This document shows, piece after piece, positions 14,238 through 27,100 of a DNA stretch of 64,000 bases (its first letter is position 1; every line of letters begins with the position of its first letter). A model generated the notes under the pieces. The model was given only the letters and a program-made list of their open reading frames with translations, made no database searches and was not told where the DNA came from. The translations under genes were made by a program, and so were the position numbers. This DNA is from Apostichopus japonicus (taxonomy: Eukaryota; Echinodermata; Holothuroidea; Aspidochirotida; Stichopodidae): NCBI RefSeq assembly GCF_037975245.1, contig NC_092577.1:29258398-29322397 (forward strand). Reading direction: 5' to 3'.

Positions 14238-14725
14238 ACAGTACTGTACAGGCCTTAGTAAGCTTTTGTTCATGTTTGTAATATCATTGAGCAGCTGTGT
14301 TTTAAGCCTAAGTATATGTTACAGCCACGCGCATATTATATATATACCCACAGATATATATTTATACATGGCATTATTTGGTTAAAGTCTGTTACATTTT
14401 TGAACGGAGCCCAACAGAAGAATCTAGGCTAACATTTCAATTGAAACCTTAATATTCAAAGTAATTTTTTTAACTTGCGAGTACTGAACAGGCCTTAGTA
14501 AGCTTTTGTTCATGTTTGTTCATCATTTGAGCAGCTGTGTTTTAAGCCTACGTATATATTACTTACACACACACATAATATATACCCACAGATGTATATA
14601 TTTATACATTGCATTATTTGGATTAAGGTCTGTTACAATTTTTGAACTGAGCCGAACAGAAGAATCTAGGCTAACATTTCAATTATATAAACTCTTAATG
14701 TTCAAAGTTATGTTTTTTAACTTTT
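14238..14725 (+). repeat. Tandem duplication of about 245 bp
   Basis: The segment starting near GTACTGTACAGGCCTTAGTA (14238) repeats from about 14482 (GTACTGAACAGGCCTTAGTA). The copies share TTTTGTTCATGTTTGT, GAGCAGCTGTGTTTTAAGCC, a TATATA block, CATTATTTGG, GTCTGTTACA and AGAAGAATCTAGGCTAACAT in order. Divergence is modest. No coding content. Confidence 0.85.
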
Positions 14726-15094
14726 TATCGGGTACGGACACTGACCAGTAAATAGGTTCCCGATCTGCTAGATTGCAAAACTAAACAATTCACACTCTTG
14801 ATTTGCCGCCGTACTGTAGATTTGTGTTAGGACAGACCACGCCTTGTCTGATTGCCTTGTGAACCTTTTACAATGGTTTCAATTGATATCAGGATCTTCT
14901 TCCTTTTATTTTTAATACTCTGTACAGAAAAAAACATTCATCACTGTTGGAACAACGAAGGCAATGTTTGCACTGTATGTCAAGATTGCAACTCATTGCT
15001 GCAGTACTTCCTTGTGTTTAGTACTTCCTACGCTTTTACAAACTTGTCATCTTTGCAACGAAACTCACACACATGGTTGCAGTGATATAGTTAC

Positions 15095-15405
15095 TACCTC
15101 TTTCCTCAACCCTCTCCCGTTCCTTTCCCCGACACTCGCCCCCCCTCCCCTTGTCCCCATCCTGTTATTCCAACATCTCCCTGCTTATACCTCTTTTTGG
15201 CACCTCCTATTGTTCTTCTTTTAGCTGACACCTCCCTTATGCCACTTCCACAGGTAACCTTCTTCCATTCTCCTCTACCACCTCTGTCTGTTCATCTTCT
15301 TCCACTACCTCTACAATACCTCCACACTACCTCCACACTGACTCCACATTGCATTTTTCACAGCTCTAGATACCTTCTCCCACGCCTCCCCACCCACCCA
15401 CCTTA
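15095..15405 (+). repeat. Pyrimidine-rich low-complexity tract
   Basis: Long C/T runs with CCTCC, CTTCC and CCAC words. The open frames across it are Pro/Leu/Ser-only products of composition and are not counted as genes. It is more than 650 bp upstream of the nearest acceptor. Confidence 0.75.
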
Positions 15406-16059
15406 GTAGGATGTGAGCACACAGTTTGAACATTGCATGATCATCAAAATTAATTGCCAGTGTGATAATTCTAGACCGTAATGTAATATTATGCTTGTAA
15501 GTATAAGTATTATCTACAAGTAACTACCAGGTCGGTTAATTAGTACTCCCATTTTCTTAGATGACATTACTGTTTTATCCAATAAGATTTCAGTGATCCT
15601 GCTAGGATCGAAACGTCAGGCCAACTTACTTTTACACAAGATTTCAGTGTGACGAGGAAGGGAGTGGGGTTTATCAATTAACAGAATGGAGTAACATATA
15701 TGCCCATGTGATTCCTTTGGTAGGCTTATTTAATCAAATTAAGGGCTTAGTCACCCTAAGCCACCATGACTATCTGTCCTTTGGTTGGTAATCAATTAAT
15801 TTAGCAACGAGCTAGTCACCTTCATTAACCCTCTCCCCCCCCAAATCTGCCATCATCCCCATCTGCAAACCCTCCCCCTCTCCCGGCAAATGGATAATTG
15901 TCACTGGTGTAGCACTCATCCATGGATTTGCTTTCGTTGTCTTTCTAGACTAGATGATGTCATAATTGATGGCTGTTCTGATGTATTTGGTATAGATGTG
16001 TATACATGCTTTCTTCTCCGAAATTTTTATAATTTTTTTCCCCCTCTATATCTTTGCAG

Positions 16060-16110
16060 ATCTTCTACTGTAGTACTGGATATTAACCCAAGATATGAAG
16101 TAAATCATTG
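16060..16110 (+). other. NCOA: NCOA 5' untranslated part of the first coding exon
   Basis: A strong acceptor (a long T/C run ending TTTGCAG at 16053-16059) opens this exon 51 bases before the start codon, so the transcript has an upstream non-coding exon. The start context is CATTGATGG, with G at +4 but no purine at -3. Confidence 0.7.
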
Positions 16111-19100
16111 ATGGAGCCAAGGAACACCCCACCTTTAGGGGGTATGAATACACCCCCTCCTGGGCGGAAACGCCCAAGGACTGATAAGCCCCCAAGGTAA
16201 GCTTTTCATCGGTTTGAATGGCCATGCAGCTGGTTCAGAGTATTATTGAGTATGACTGCATAATTATAACTATCATGTAGACCCCTTAAGTGCCAGGCAC
16301 GGGTCCACTCCAATCCTGTCAGATAGCTGAATAACCATCTGTTGTTATACTTTCACTATGACAATGGTTGAAAGCAAATCCTCTTGGATTTCAGCCATCA
16401 CCTCCCCCCACCCCCACCCCCCCACATCACCCTTCCTTCCCAATCTGACGTTCAGCCAAGTTTTTTTTCTGTTGTTTGTCGTCTGTAGTAATATGTACGG
16501 GGACAAACGTCGTCGTGAACAGGAGACCTCGTACATGCAGGAGTTGGTCGAGCTCATAACCAGCGTGAGTAACCCGGAATCTTTGAACATGACCCAGGAG
16601 AAACTGGCCCCTCTACTAGAGAGATGGAATCAAATGAATCGCAAGGACCAGCAGCAAGGTGAGAGAAAAGTTTTATATGAATATTCAGTTATGCTACAAA
16701 CATTTATGTAAATTCTAGCATGATAACTTTTTTCACAGTTTTGTTCTGTTTTTTAGTACATTATCCCATCATATTGATCATCTTGAAATATTCAGCTTCC
16801 CACTAATATGATGTTTTGAGCATGAACAATTCTTGACGATATATATGCTGTGGGCAAAATTCTTGTAATAATAAAATGCGTCAATCTTGAATTATTTCAT
16901 ACATGGTTTACATCCAGGCTTTAGCTGGTTTGCTCAGCCAATGCCATCCATTTTGCATGAAATGATAGATTGTCTTGCCTTCCAAGAAGTTGAAATCAAA
17001 TTCAACCAGAAAGGGACATTTTTTTTTTTTTTTTCAAACTTATTTTCTTGATCATTCAAAATTTAGAAGTAGTAGCCAATAAATCTAGAATGGTAAGTGG
17101 TTTTTGTCAGTTGACTTAGGTGTGCAAGGTCAAAGTTCACGGTCTGCTCACTCCCAACGCTAGTACAGGTATTATTATTTTTTTTTATTTTTGGTTGATA
17201 GTTACTGAGTACATTTGTATGAAAATGTCTCTTTCTGAATATTTGTCAGTTTGGGGAAGTGGTCTTAGAAGCTACTGTCACTTTCATGATCGAAATCCCC
17301 AAAATGGTTTTGATTACCTAATTGGTGTGAAATGCAGTGGAACCGTCAGGAAGCTATTATGGAAGGAAATACATCCCGTTCAACCACGTCCTCGAAAGGA
17401 AAGGAGAAAATGGAACAGGTCTCGTAGAATATATCGAAGATGATAGCGTTAGATATAAGACACTGTGGAAGTCTCCCTGTTTCCGGGTGTGTGCCATTGG
17501 GAAGGCTACATTGGGTATGAACAAATATGCAGGATGTTGCACACCTTGATATTCCGTCTCGGCGCGGGGAATCCCGATGGGACAGTGTGGGGGGGCGGGG
17601 GGATCCTAGCGGGGATTGTTACATCTGAGAAGCTTGCCGGTACGAGAGCGCAACTGCTGCAGGCCTTGAACAAATCCGTTAGTAAAGTGTAGCGATGTGG
17701 GACGGTAAGGGATTAGTGGGGACATGTATACACACACGCACATACACACACACAAATATACTTTAAGCAAGCTAATGTGAATAATAAGTGGTTTGTTACA
17801 TTGGTTTTATCATTAAAGAAAGCTTGAATTGTAAAGCGGGATTTATACTCAATCAGATTATTAAAGTGAGATATATGTGCAGTCCGATCCACTATTTAAA
17901 CTGTTTCATATTACTATATTAGACAGAACTGGAGAGGCTTTATGTCCCCCACATTATCACTGATTCATTCAGGAAGAGTATCGTGGTTAATCCATGTATC
18001 ATGTCATTGAAATGGATGGCCTGAGGCACAAAACACGTTAATGTTGGTTTGTTGTAGACCATTCAAAGCACTAACTATCAGTTCAGGTTGTACTTCAATG
18101 TCACTTATCATTTTGGGGAAATTACCCTGTCGAACAGCCGAGGTTCATCAGTTCAAGGGACTAGACTATATAAAGTCTAATGCCCAGAGCATTAGAGCAT
18201 TCTAGTCAGTTCCTCAGATGCAATGCAAAATTCAGTGTGGCAGATGTAATAAATTTATGGCTTCCCAAATGACATGTTTACAATAAAGTACGAATTTGTC
18301 CAGGACAAAGCATGTGTAATGTGATATCTAAGGATGCTATATTGCACATATGAAGTTAAAAGAACTGGGTTTTGTCTTTGTCTTTTGTTAAGGTATGAGA
18401 ATTTATGAAACAATGGAATTAAACTTGAATATTCAGACCTCCACTCTGGCGTCTATGAGGTCATCAGCAAAATAACTATTGTGTGTTCCAAAGATTAAAT
18501 ATATATCTTAAAGATTAATGTCTTGGAAACCAGAATTGTAATAGTTGAATGTAAATAGCACTCAAATATTTCTTTCTTTTTTTTCTTGTACAATCACAAA
18601 ATATGAAATCTGCAAAAATGCTACCTAAATTCATCCTGAACGTCATGCCTGTCACATTGATCATTTTGGCTTCCTTCAAATTCAATACATGTCTGCGCAT
18701 CTGCACTAATTTTAATAGGGCCTCGAAAATCATATCAAAATCAGTACTTTTCTGCAAACATTAAAAGAACAACATCGGTTACTTTAATTATAGGAACAGA
18801 TTTAAGCTACATAATCTTTCCCTCGTCAAGTTATCTCTAGTCAAGTATTCTTTTGTTTTTTCATTCTCTCCTTTCTCTTCTATTCCCTCTTTGTTAAACT
18901 GCCTTTTCTTTATCTTTTGGCTATCAATCCTGTTATTAAGGGGATCTCTCCCGTAAAAGCATCTGGCTTCTTCGGCTCTCCTCCACTTCTCTTCTAATCG
19001 ATTTTTGGTTCCGTCCTCGTTGTTTTTCAAACACAAGTGGAGATAAAATGAACGAAACCTGTCAGATAATTAGTGATACAACGATAGTGCACGGCCTCGA

Positions 19101-19705
19101 TTTATTCCCCTAGTTTTGCCCTCTTCTTTTAACCAGAATCCTTGTGATGGAAGCCATCTGTTCCGATTGTTTGCTAAATATTTTGGTGAAGTGTAGTTCG
19201 CTATATTTGACAGCATTCTAAAGAACCAAAACCTATCTACAGGTGTATAATATTACTATCAGGTTGACTAAGTGCATATATATATATATATGTATATACA
19301 ATTGAAAACGTAATGAGTTGGAAATCTAGAACAGTGAAAAAAACTTCCAGCCTCCACCGGGATTCGAACCCGGGCCTCCTGTTTTATATGCGTACACCCT
19401 AACCACTAGGCTATGGACCCTGATTGTTTGTCCAGAGGTTCTTAACCGGTAAGGAAGGTCATTATTCCACTGTAGGCGTTAGTCACCTGTATCGAACAAT
19501 ACTAGTTCTGTTTTGGTGACATATTTGCCCTACTCTAGTGATCAAACATGGTGCTAACTAACTCAAAATCATTTGTGATTCCTTAAGCAGGATCTCGAAA
19601 GAGATACTTTGAACAGACTTTATGTTAATGAAATGGAGGTAAACGACAAAGGCAAATGAATATAATTGAAAACGTAATGAGTTGGAAAATCCAGAACAGT
19701 GAAAA

Positions 19706-19758
<53 letters not shown>

Positions 19759-21134
19759 TTTCTACATTCGCCATTGTTTCCTGAGTCAACAAAATAGTAC
19801 TGCGTGACTTTCATTTTATTTTGAAGGGCAGAATTTTGTCATAACCCTGGGAATGTGAAGTGAAAATTTATTAGTTACAACAATGGATTTAGAATAGCTT
19901 GGTATTTTTAGTTATATGTGATACTAATATTTATGATATGCCTGCCGCCTCTAGAATGTAATGTGCTTTATAAATAGTTGTAAAGTAATATATAGACATC
20001 CCTGGGATTCACAAGTTTATAAAACTTAACTTTAAAAAACAGTCTTCTCTACGGCCCACCGCATTTTTCTCTTCTGCTCTATTCTCAACTCTCTCTCTCT
20101 CTCTGCCTCTCCAGTGTCTCTACAGGTCTGTGTGGTCTTGCGCCTTCTCTTTTACCTTGGGTCCTCTATTCCTGTCTTCTCGACCTCTATACCTTCTCTA
20201 CCCCCCCCCCTCCCCATCTTCATTCATTGTCTCTGTTTCTCTATCACTTTCTTCCCTGTTCCTCTATCTTTATAATTCTGGCTTCTCTACCTTGTATTCC
20301 TCTACCACCTTGTGTCTTTTCTACTGCTTTGTTATCTCTACCATTCTCCTCTACCTCTCTGCTTTCTCTCTCTATGTTCTCTGTACCTGTCTTCTCTACC
20401 TCTATACTGCTCTACCCCCTCTGTCTTTCATTCATTTTATCTATTTCTCTATCACTTCCTGCCCCGTTCCTCTATCTTCTTTATAATTCTCTACCTTGTA
20501 TTCCTCATATACTTTGTGTCTTTTCTACTGCTTTGCTATCTCTACCATTCTCCTCTACCCCTCTGCTTTCTCCTCTATGTTCTCTCTACCTGTCTCCTCT
20601 ACCTCTCTGTCCCTCTCTACCTTCCATCATATATCATCTCTTCAACTGTTTTCTCTTTCTCTATTTCTTTACCACTCTTGTCATTTCTAGTCGTACTTCT
20701 GCCTTTCCCTAATAAAATAACATCTCATTTCAGTTTTAAAAAAAAAAAACTGCAGGCTATTTAAGGACTTGTCAAGCATACTGTGCAGACAGACACCTTT
20801 GATTATTTTCACAGGATTCAGAAGTTTCTGTTTGTGTGATGGTAGTGGCCAGATATTAATCCATTTAGTACTGTAGTATGCACCATAACGTGTAACGCTA
20901 CACAAGTCACGGCTTGCCTCAATATCTCTGCTATCTGGTCCTCAGATTTTTCAAACCCTGACCACACAGTTCCTGTTCTGATCATTAATTAATTGTACAT
21001 TTTTTCTCTCTTTTTCATCTTTTTTGTTATTGACAGAACTGGAGCAGCAAGGCAGTGAGGTACAGCATAGCCAGGTCTCATCCAGTAAACCAGGGATGCT
21101 GTCAGGCGACTCCTTGGAGAGCGTTCTCTTACAG
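16111..21134 (+). CDS. NCOA: NCOA exons 1-3: N-terminus and bHLH
   Basis: Exon 1 gives a basic Pro-rich start with GRKRPRTDK, which looks like a nuclear localisation signal. Exon 2 carries the family hallmark KRRREQE followed by YMQELVELI (residues about 35-50), helix 1 of the bHLH, and the helix 2 equivalent around LAPLLERWNQM. Exon 3 gives a Gln/Ser linker ending LESVLLQ, directly before PAS-A, as in vertebrate p160 proteins. Introns 1 and 2 are 292 bp and 4.4 kb. Intron 2 holds SINE copy 2 and a CT-rich duplicated tract. Confidence 0.93.
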
Positions 21135-24100
21135 GTAAGCAGCAACACCTGACGTCAACAATGACTTCAGTATATACCTATATTACATACATTAAATCAC
21201 AGGGGTCGAATTACCAAAAAGTGTAAAGTCACAGAGTGGTAAGATAGAGAAACAGGACAGAAAAGTGTATAAATTGAATTCAAAATAAAAAGAGGTAACA
21301 GTTAGGGGTGGAGGAGGAGAAGGGGGCAGGGAGGGAGGAGAAGGGGGGCGGGGCTTGTCACCTTTCTGCGGAAGGGCAAGTTTAGGCATTAACAAGGGAC
21401 AAGGAAATTCCTCATAAGTTCTTATATAGAAGCATGGAGATCTGTTTTACCTCCATGATAGAAGCAAGTGCCTTTGCTTAGATATATATCATCTAGTGTA
21501 CTTTGATCTCAGTAGGTAGGCGAGTGGGTGGAGAGAGGGGTGGAGCTTTAGTATTTGAGACCCTAGGCAACCTAATAGTGCAACCTATCACACGTACACC
21601 TGTACTAAAATCAATGCCTTCAGTTAAATGTAACCAAATACCCCAGCATCTATTATCATTTGTATATTACTAAAGTTCTCTCTCTTTATATCTCTAATTT
21701 TATAAGACGTTTCCCCAAGTCCTTGCTTACCTGTCTCCCCCCCCCCAAAAAAATCATTTTACTTCAATCTACCAATCATTGAGCATCAAAGCCTATTCAT
21801 CACAATGCTCTCCTAAATGTGGCTCCCGCTATCATGTGCAGTTCTACCACTCTCCTCGACCCGCCCACAAAATAATTTGGCAGCATCGCTCCAGCGTCGT
21901 AGTCTTTTGGACCTTCTCGTTTAAGTTAGCAGCTCAGAATTTAGGCAACTCTTCCCCCAACATTATAATTATAATAATAATAGTAATAAATTACAGTTAT
22001 ATAGCGCTTAATACAGCGTTTCAAAGCGCTTTACAAGGTAGGAAAGAGACAAAGGAAACCAAGGTAAAAAATAAACTAGGAATCAAACAGAAATGTTTTA
22101 AGTTGTCTCTTGAAAATGCAAAGGGAGGGAGAGTCACAACGTTATGCAGTAGCATGATTGAGGATGTAAACTAATCGACGCACAGGCCATTATTTGATAT
22201 TTGATATTAGTTTCAAAAAAGGTGCAATGAACTTGCAGCCAGAAAATGAATCAATGAGAGGGTTAAGAACTCAACGAATTTGTCTCACTTCTGGTCAACC
22301 CTCCTCCTTTGCATGTCAACCCTCCTCACTTGCATGTTAGGCAATTGCAAATAATTATATATAAATATATAATTTCTTGAATATGATTTTGTGATCACAT
22401 TCAGAAGCTGAGAACAGGGCATAAGAAATACAGCGTTCATAATATAGAAACTTCATTTAGGAATACAACTGAAACTGCTGATTGAATTACTCATGAGGCA
22501 TGTCTTCAACGAAAAAAGGCCAACTGCACTTTTAAAGTATTTTCTCTCTGTTTTGCTATCATTATCGATCTGTTGGACTGTCCCCTTTTTTTCCCTTTAA
22601 ACCCTTTTTCTTTTTATTCGCTTCGGTTATTCCATTCAAAGATCTGAAAAATATAACAGGGTAACTTGTTAGTGTATGTCCCAGTAGTGAACTTAGTTTA
22701 ATATGGCCATATATGTTTGTAACCTCTACTTGAGCTTTGTGTTCTAGGTTAGGGCTTTAGGTTCTCTGGAATCTCTGGGAATTACCCTCACTGATTGGAA
22801 TTGTCCAGCCTCCCCTAACCCCTCTCCCCTCCCCAGCCTACCCTCATCTCCATAAACAATGCAGTTATATGTTCCTGTCCGTGCAGATACATCTACGTGA
22901 CCGGGAATCATTTATCCAGTATGGAATGTAAAATGCTGTAAAAACAGTCAAGTTGCTATACAAGTGTGTAAAGATGAATAAAGCAGTATTTTACACAAGA
23001 ACTACGTGTAGTGTTAAATGAGAGAACAAATTCAGAGCCTTTGAAAAATGCTATACAAAAACTTCTTGAACACTAGATTTATTCAGGGCTGTGTTAACTA
23101 AGGGGAAACTGCATCGGTCTTTAAGCTTGTTCCATTCATAGGTCTCTGACTGAGTGTGGTGAGTGGTGGATGTATATTAATGTATTTAGCATACCTATGA
23201 TGAAATATTCTGTCTCTTCAGTAATGGAATAAATCACATATATGTTTAATAAAATAGTTGTTTTCTCTGTAGGACTTTATTTTCCTCTGCTGACAGAATT
23301 TCTCATGAAGTGGAAGTTGATATTAAAAAAAAATAAGACATATGAAGCCAAAAAAAAAGGGAAGGAAGAAAATGTTTGTGAACAAGACAAGTTTGATATT
23401 TTTGTATTTATCTCTCTCAAAAGAACAGAGTTAAAACTGTTGCCATCAGCCAATAAAAGATAAAGTGTATATAGCATTTGACCCATACAACAAGTTTAAT
23501 TAATTGCCATGCTGATATAAAAAGCAATGAATTGCAGTCAAATTGTAGATCAAATCTTAGCCTTGGCCTCGACAGCAGCTATTCAGATCTGAAAGATGTT
23601 TTGCCACATATGAAAATACATTTTTTCCCTGGATATTACAAGCTTTGGTAGAATTGAATGGATCTCCTATCGGTGTAAAAGAAACCGTTACAACAAAGTC
23701 AACCTCGCTAATTCATTGAGAGTGTGAACTAACCAAATATGAAACCTCTGATATAGCAATACTAAAAACTATTGGTTGGTTCATTCTTCAAACATTTCAG
23801 ATGTTGGCTTAGAGATTTGAAGGTTGCAAATCATTGCAATGGCTGTGGGGTTAAGAAGGTCACTGCTCAAGTATCTACCAAAAATTTCACTGTATGAAAT
23901 TTAATATTAAACTTTCAATTAAAACTGTATTTTCTAATAGTGCTTGCTGTCAATGTATTGGTTGTTTTCCACAACCTATTTGTTCTGCATCATGGGCTTC
24001 TTCCTGACAACTGTAGGGGCATAGGAGGTGGCCGGGGTGGGGGGGGGTGGTGATGGTATATAGGGTAACAAATATACCTGCTGCTATTAATGTTTTGCAA

Positions 24101-27100
24101 ATGGAAAAAAAACCAGACCCGCCTGATTTCAGTCAATGAACAAGTTGAATTTTAGTTTTCATCTTTTGTTTATTTATTTTCAGACCCTGGATGGCTTTCT
24201 ATTTGTGGTGAATATGAATAACAACAAAGCAGAAATTGAATATGTTTCAGGGAACATTCAGTCTTATCTCAATTATAAAAAGGTAAGATCTTCATTCAGG
24301 ATGAAAGAGCTAAACAAATAAAGAGAAAGGCGCAGACAAAGTCGTTTTTCGTAACATTAACTTTGAAAGGGCGTATTCTGTAACTTTGTATGTATGTATA
24401 TGTGTTAAAATTTAGTGTTGAACTTTAAGATCTGAACTCATAAAGTTTCAAGTTGTGAAAAATTTCAGGTTGTATGGCAAGATGCCTTGTACCACTGTGC
24501 GCAGTGGTAAAATATTCAGATTTACTATGTAAAAATACATTTCTTTGGTGTCTGCATCAGCATTTAGATATTTATGTAACAGAAGATCCCTTCTTCTTGA
24601 TCCATCTGAACATTGCCTTGATCAATATTTGGTAGGTACAGCGAATAAAACTTGGTGTCATTGGTTTGAGCAGTGGAAATACGGGGAACAGTCCCACCAA
24701 TGTTGTTGAAATAACAATAATATGTTGCTGTGGTCACTGCTGGAAGCGATCCATGCCTTTCCCCCTCGCCTCTGTGGCATGAGGTGTGTAATGAAGCACC
24801 ATACATGATGCACTGTACATAGTGAATCTGAAAATTTTACCACTGCACGCACACACTGTGGTACAAAGCATCTTGCCATACAACCTAAAATTGACAATTT
24901 TTGCTCAACATTCAAAAAGTCGTAAAAATGTAAGCTTTTCCCATAAACGACAAAATTTCTCTTCAAAACGAAGGAAATCAACTCTGGAGGTTGTGCAATG
25001 AAAGACTGGTTGTTTACATCAAATTCAGATTGCATTGTTAACTAAATACCCTCAAATCTAGGTAAAATGATAGCAGGTTCCTGGTATCACCCACCATCAC
25101 TTTGGAGATACTGAATATAAAACACCAAAGATAGTGGTAGGCCTACTGTATGATCCACTCAAAGGGAAAGTTTACTAGCCTGAAAGCTGACCAGTGTTCT
25201 GTTCCCAAAAGCCTACACATCTCTCTATACACTGTACATGTTGGGTCATTCTTCGTAATATCTTGCTACATTTTTTTCTTTTCGGACAACCACATTTGTT
25301 GTTCGGACGACCCAAACGTAAGCGAGAGAATTTGCGCTGGTTGTACTATTTTTTACTTGATTTAGCCACACTATTGAACTACAACATGTGTTTTTGGTTT
25401 TCAAGTGTTATGCAGAATGCTTCAACATTAAAAGTGTTAAAAGCTGAGTGTTATGTGTTAAGCTGGAGGGTTCTGATGATGAGTAAACTTGGAATAAAAA
25501 GGGGTGTCGGGGGAGGGAGGGTGGGGATTGGGAAAGAATAAGATATTATGGTTGATCCTCATGTAAAAAGGGAGAAACAGTTTTGTCATCAACAAACTGC
25601 TAGCTGTTGTCATTAGATGATTACTTCTTTACTCAACATTAAGTTGCAGAATTCATTTCTATTGTCTCTATTTTTTTCAATAACAGGAGGAACTTATAGG
25701 ACAGAGCATTTACAATTTTATTCACGTTGGTGACCACAATCATTCCATCAGCTGTCTGGTACCAAACTCATCCAATTGTAAGTATTATCTCTACTCCACC
25801 CACCCCCTTATCCTTCCCATTGGTTTGCATTAAAGATAACACCCCCGCCCCCACCAACCCACCCACCCTCTCACATAAAAGGAAGATAAAGAGAGAGATA
25901 ATTTCTCTTCCATCCACAATTAGAATGCAAGATTGACAAGGAAGTCACAGACTGATCGATGGGTAAAAAAGTCCTAAAGGATGCTTACTGCTGTTCTTAA
26001 TAACCATGACAAATTATTTACATAATAAATTTCCTACACACTCAGTTGTTTTTCCATTTTTTTATTTTTTAAATTTTTTTTTCTCCATCCACATTATTAT
26101 ACATTACATTTATAGCTGTGTAGGAAAATCAGTCTGAAAAGATTTATTCTTCACCCCCCATTGCATAGATTTTACGATACAATGGAATTTGTTGTGATTT
26201 TGTCTTATAAAGGGTTGCATTCATATCGTGTAGAAAATAATATAAAAATGAAGATGAGAATCAGTTTGATGGGGTGTTAGGACCAGTTTCATATTCATAC
26301 AACAAATATCCTTTAGGTGGGTGGGGTAGACTCGCTGATGTCAAGTCTCAAGGGATGTTTGTCTGTCTCTCCACCTCTCTATCTCCATCTCTCTTGAGTT
26401 TTATGTGTTTGAGTCTGATATGTGCAAGAATATACCCAGCTCTGTCATTTACAACCGGGAGATTAATTACTGTGTGACATTTAATTTTTGGCTTGCGTGT
26501 GTTTGTTAATGCCCGACAACGATGAAAGTATCCTCTTTTCTCCGTCACCGCTGAATATGGTTCACTCGGGTGCGAGAAATTGATTCTCTTGTTGATAGTG
26601 TGAGGATGTGGGTGGAGGAGGAGGAGGTGATCGCACAGATTAAGAGGTTTTGAACTGGTTTGGCTTTCAAATTTAATAATAAGGAGAAGAAGAAGACGAT
26701 GGGAGTTAAGTAGAAACAGATAAAGAATGATGTTATCTATATGAATACTTAAGCGATTTAAGCCTCTATTGTCCAACGGTCATTGAAACGATAAAAGACT
26801 GGCTGTGGATAGAAACCTGAGAATGAACATATAACTTCATTTTATGTCAAGACCTTGTGGTCCTTCTGATAGCGTGGGGGGGGGGGGGGTGAGTAGCTGG
26901 TGTGAGAAATGAGTTGGGATGGGGTGTAGGACAAGAGGAAGCGTTCAGAACGGACAGTATTTTGTGTACTTTCGTTAAAAAAATTTATGAAACAGGCCAG
27001 CTATTGTTCCAAAATATTTGCCCTCGATCAACTTTTAAATGGACGCAGGTTTTTTTCTCTTGCCGATCATTATGATAAATGAAGCGATTCCTTGGTTCTT

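Larger units (their letters stand above)
1..16059. other. Upstream intergenic or 5' non-coding region, no protein gene seen
   Basis: I find no convincing coding exon here. Open frames are short, AT-rich or repeat-derived and lack recognisable domains. The region holds satellites, one SINE and G tracts (for example near 335-352, 663-687, 10660-10684 and 11075-11086), listed separately where they have structure. Because the first NCOA coding exon has its own acceptor at 16058-16059, at least one non-coding first exon and the promoter must lie somewhere upstream, but I cannot place them. Confidence 0.6.

Noticed and set aside
16358-16488. N-terminal extension of NCOA exon 2 using an upstream ATG
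   Set aside because: The stretch is a pyrimidine-rich intron end followed by a good acceptor; exon 1 joins in phase and supplies a basic N-terminus of the expected kind.
19350-19425. Functional tRNA gene
   Set aside because: The A and B boxes are part of a dispersed SINE with a shared body and (TA)n tail present four times in the window.
20130-20764. Three overlapping Leu/Ser-rich frames of 118-161 codons
   Set aside because: They lie in a CT-rich, internally duplicated intronic tract, occur in every forward frame and have no domain.
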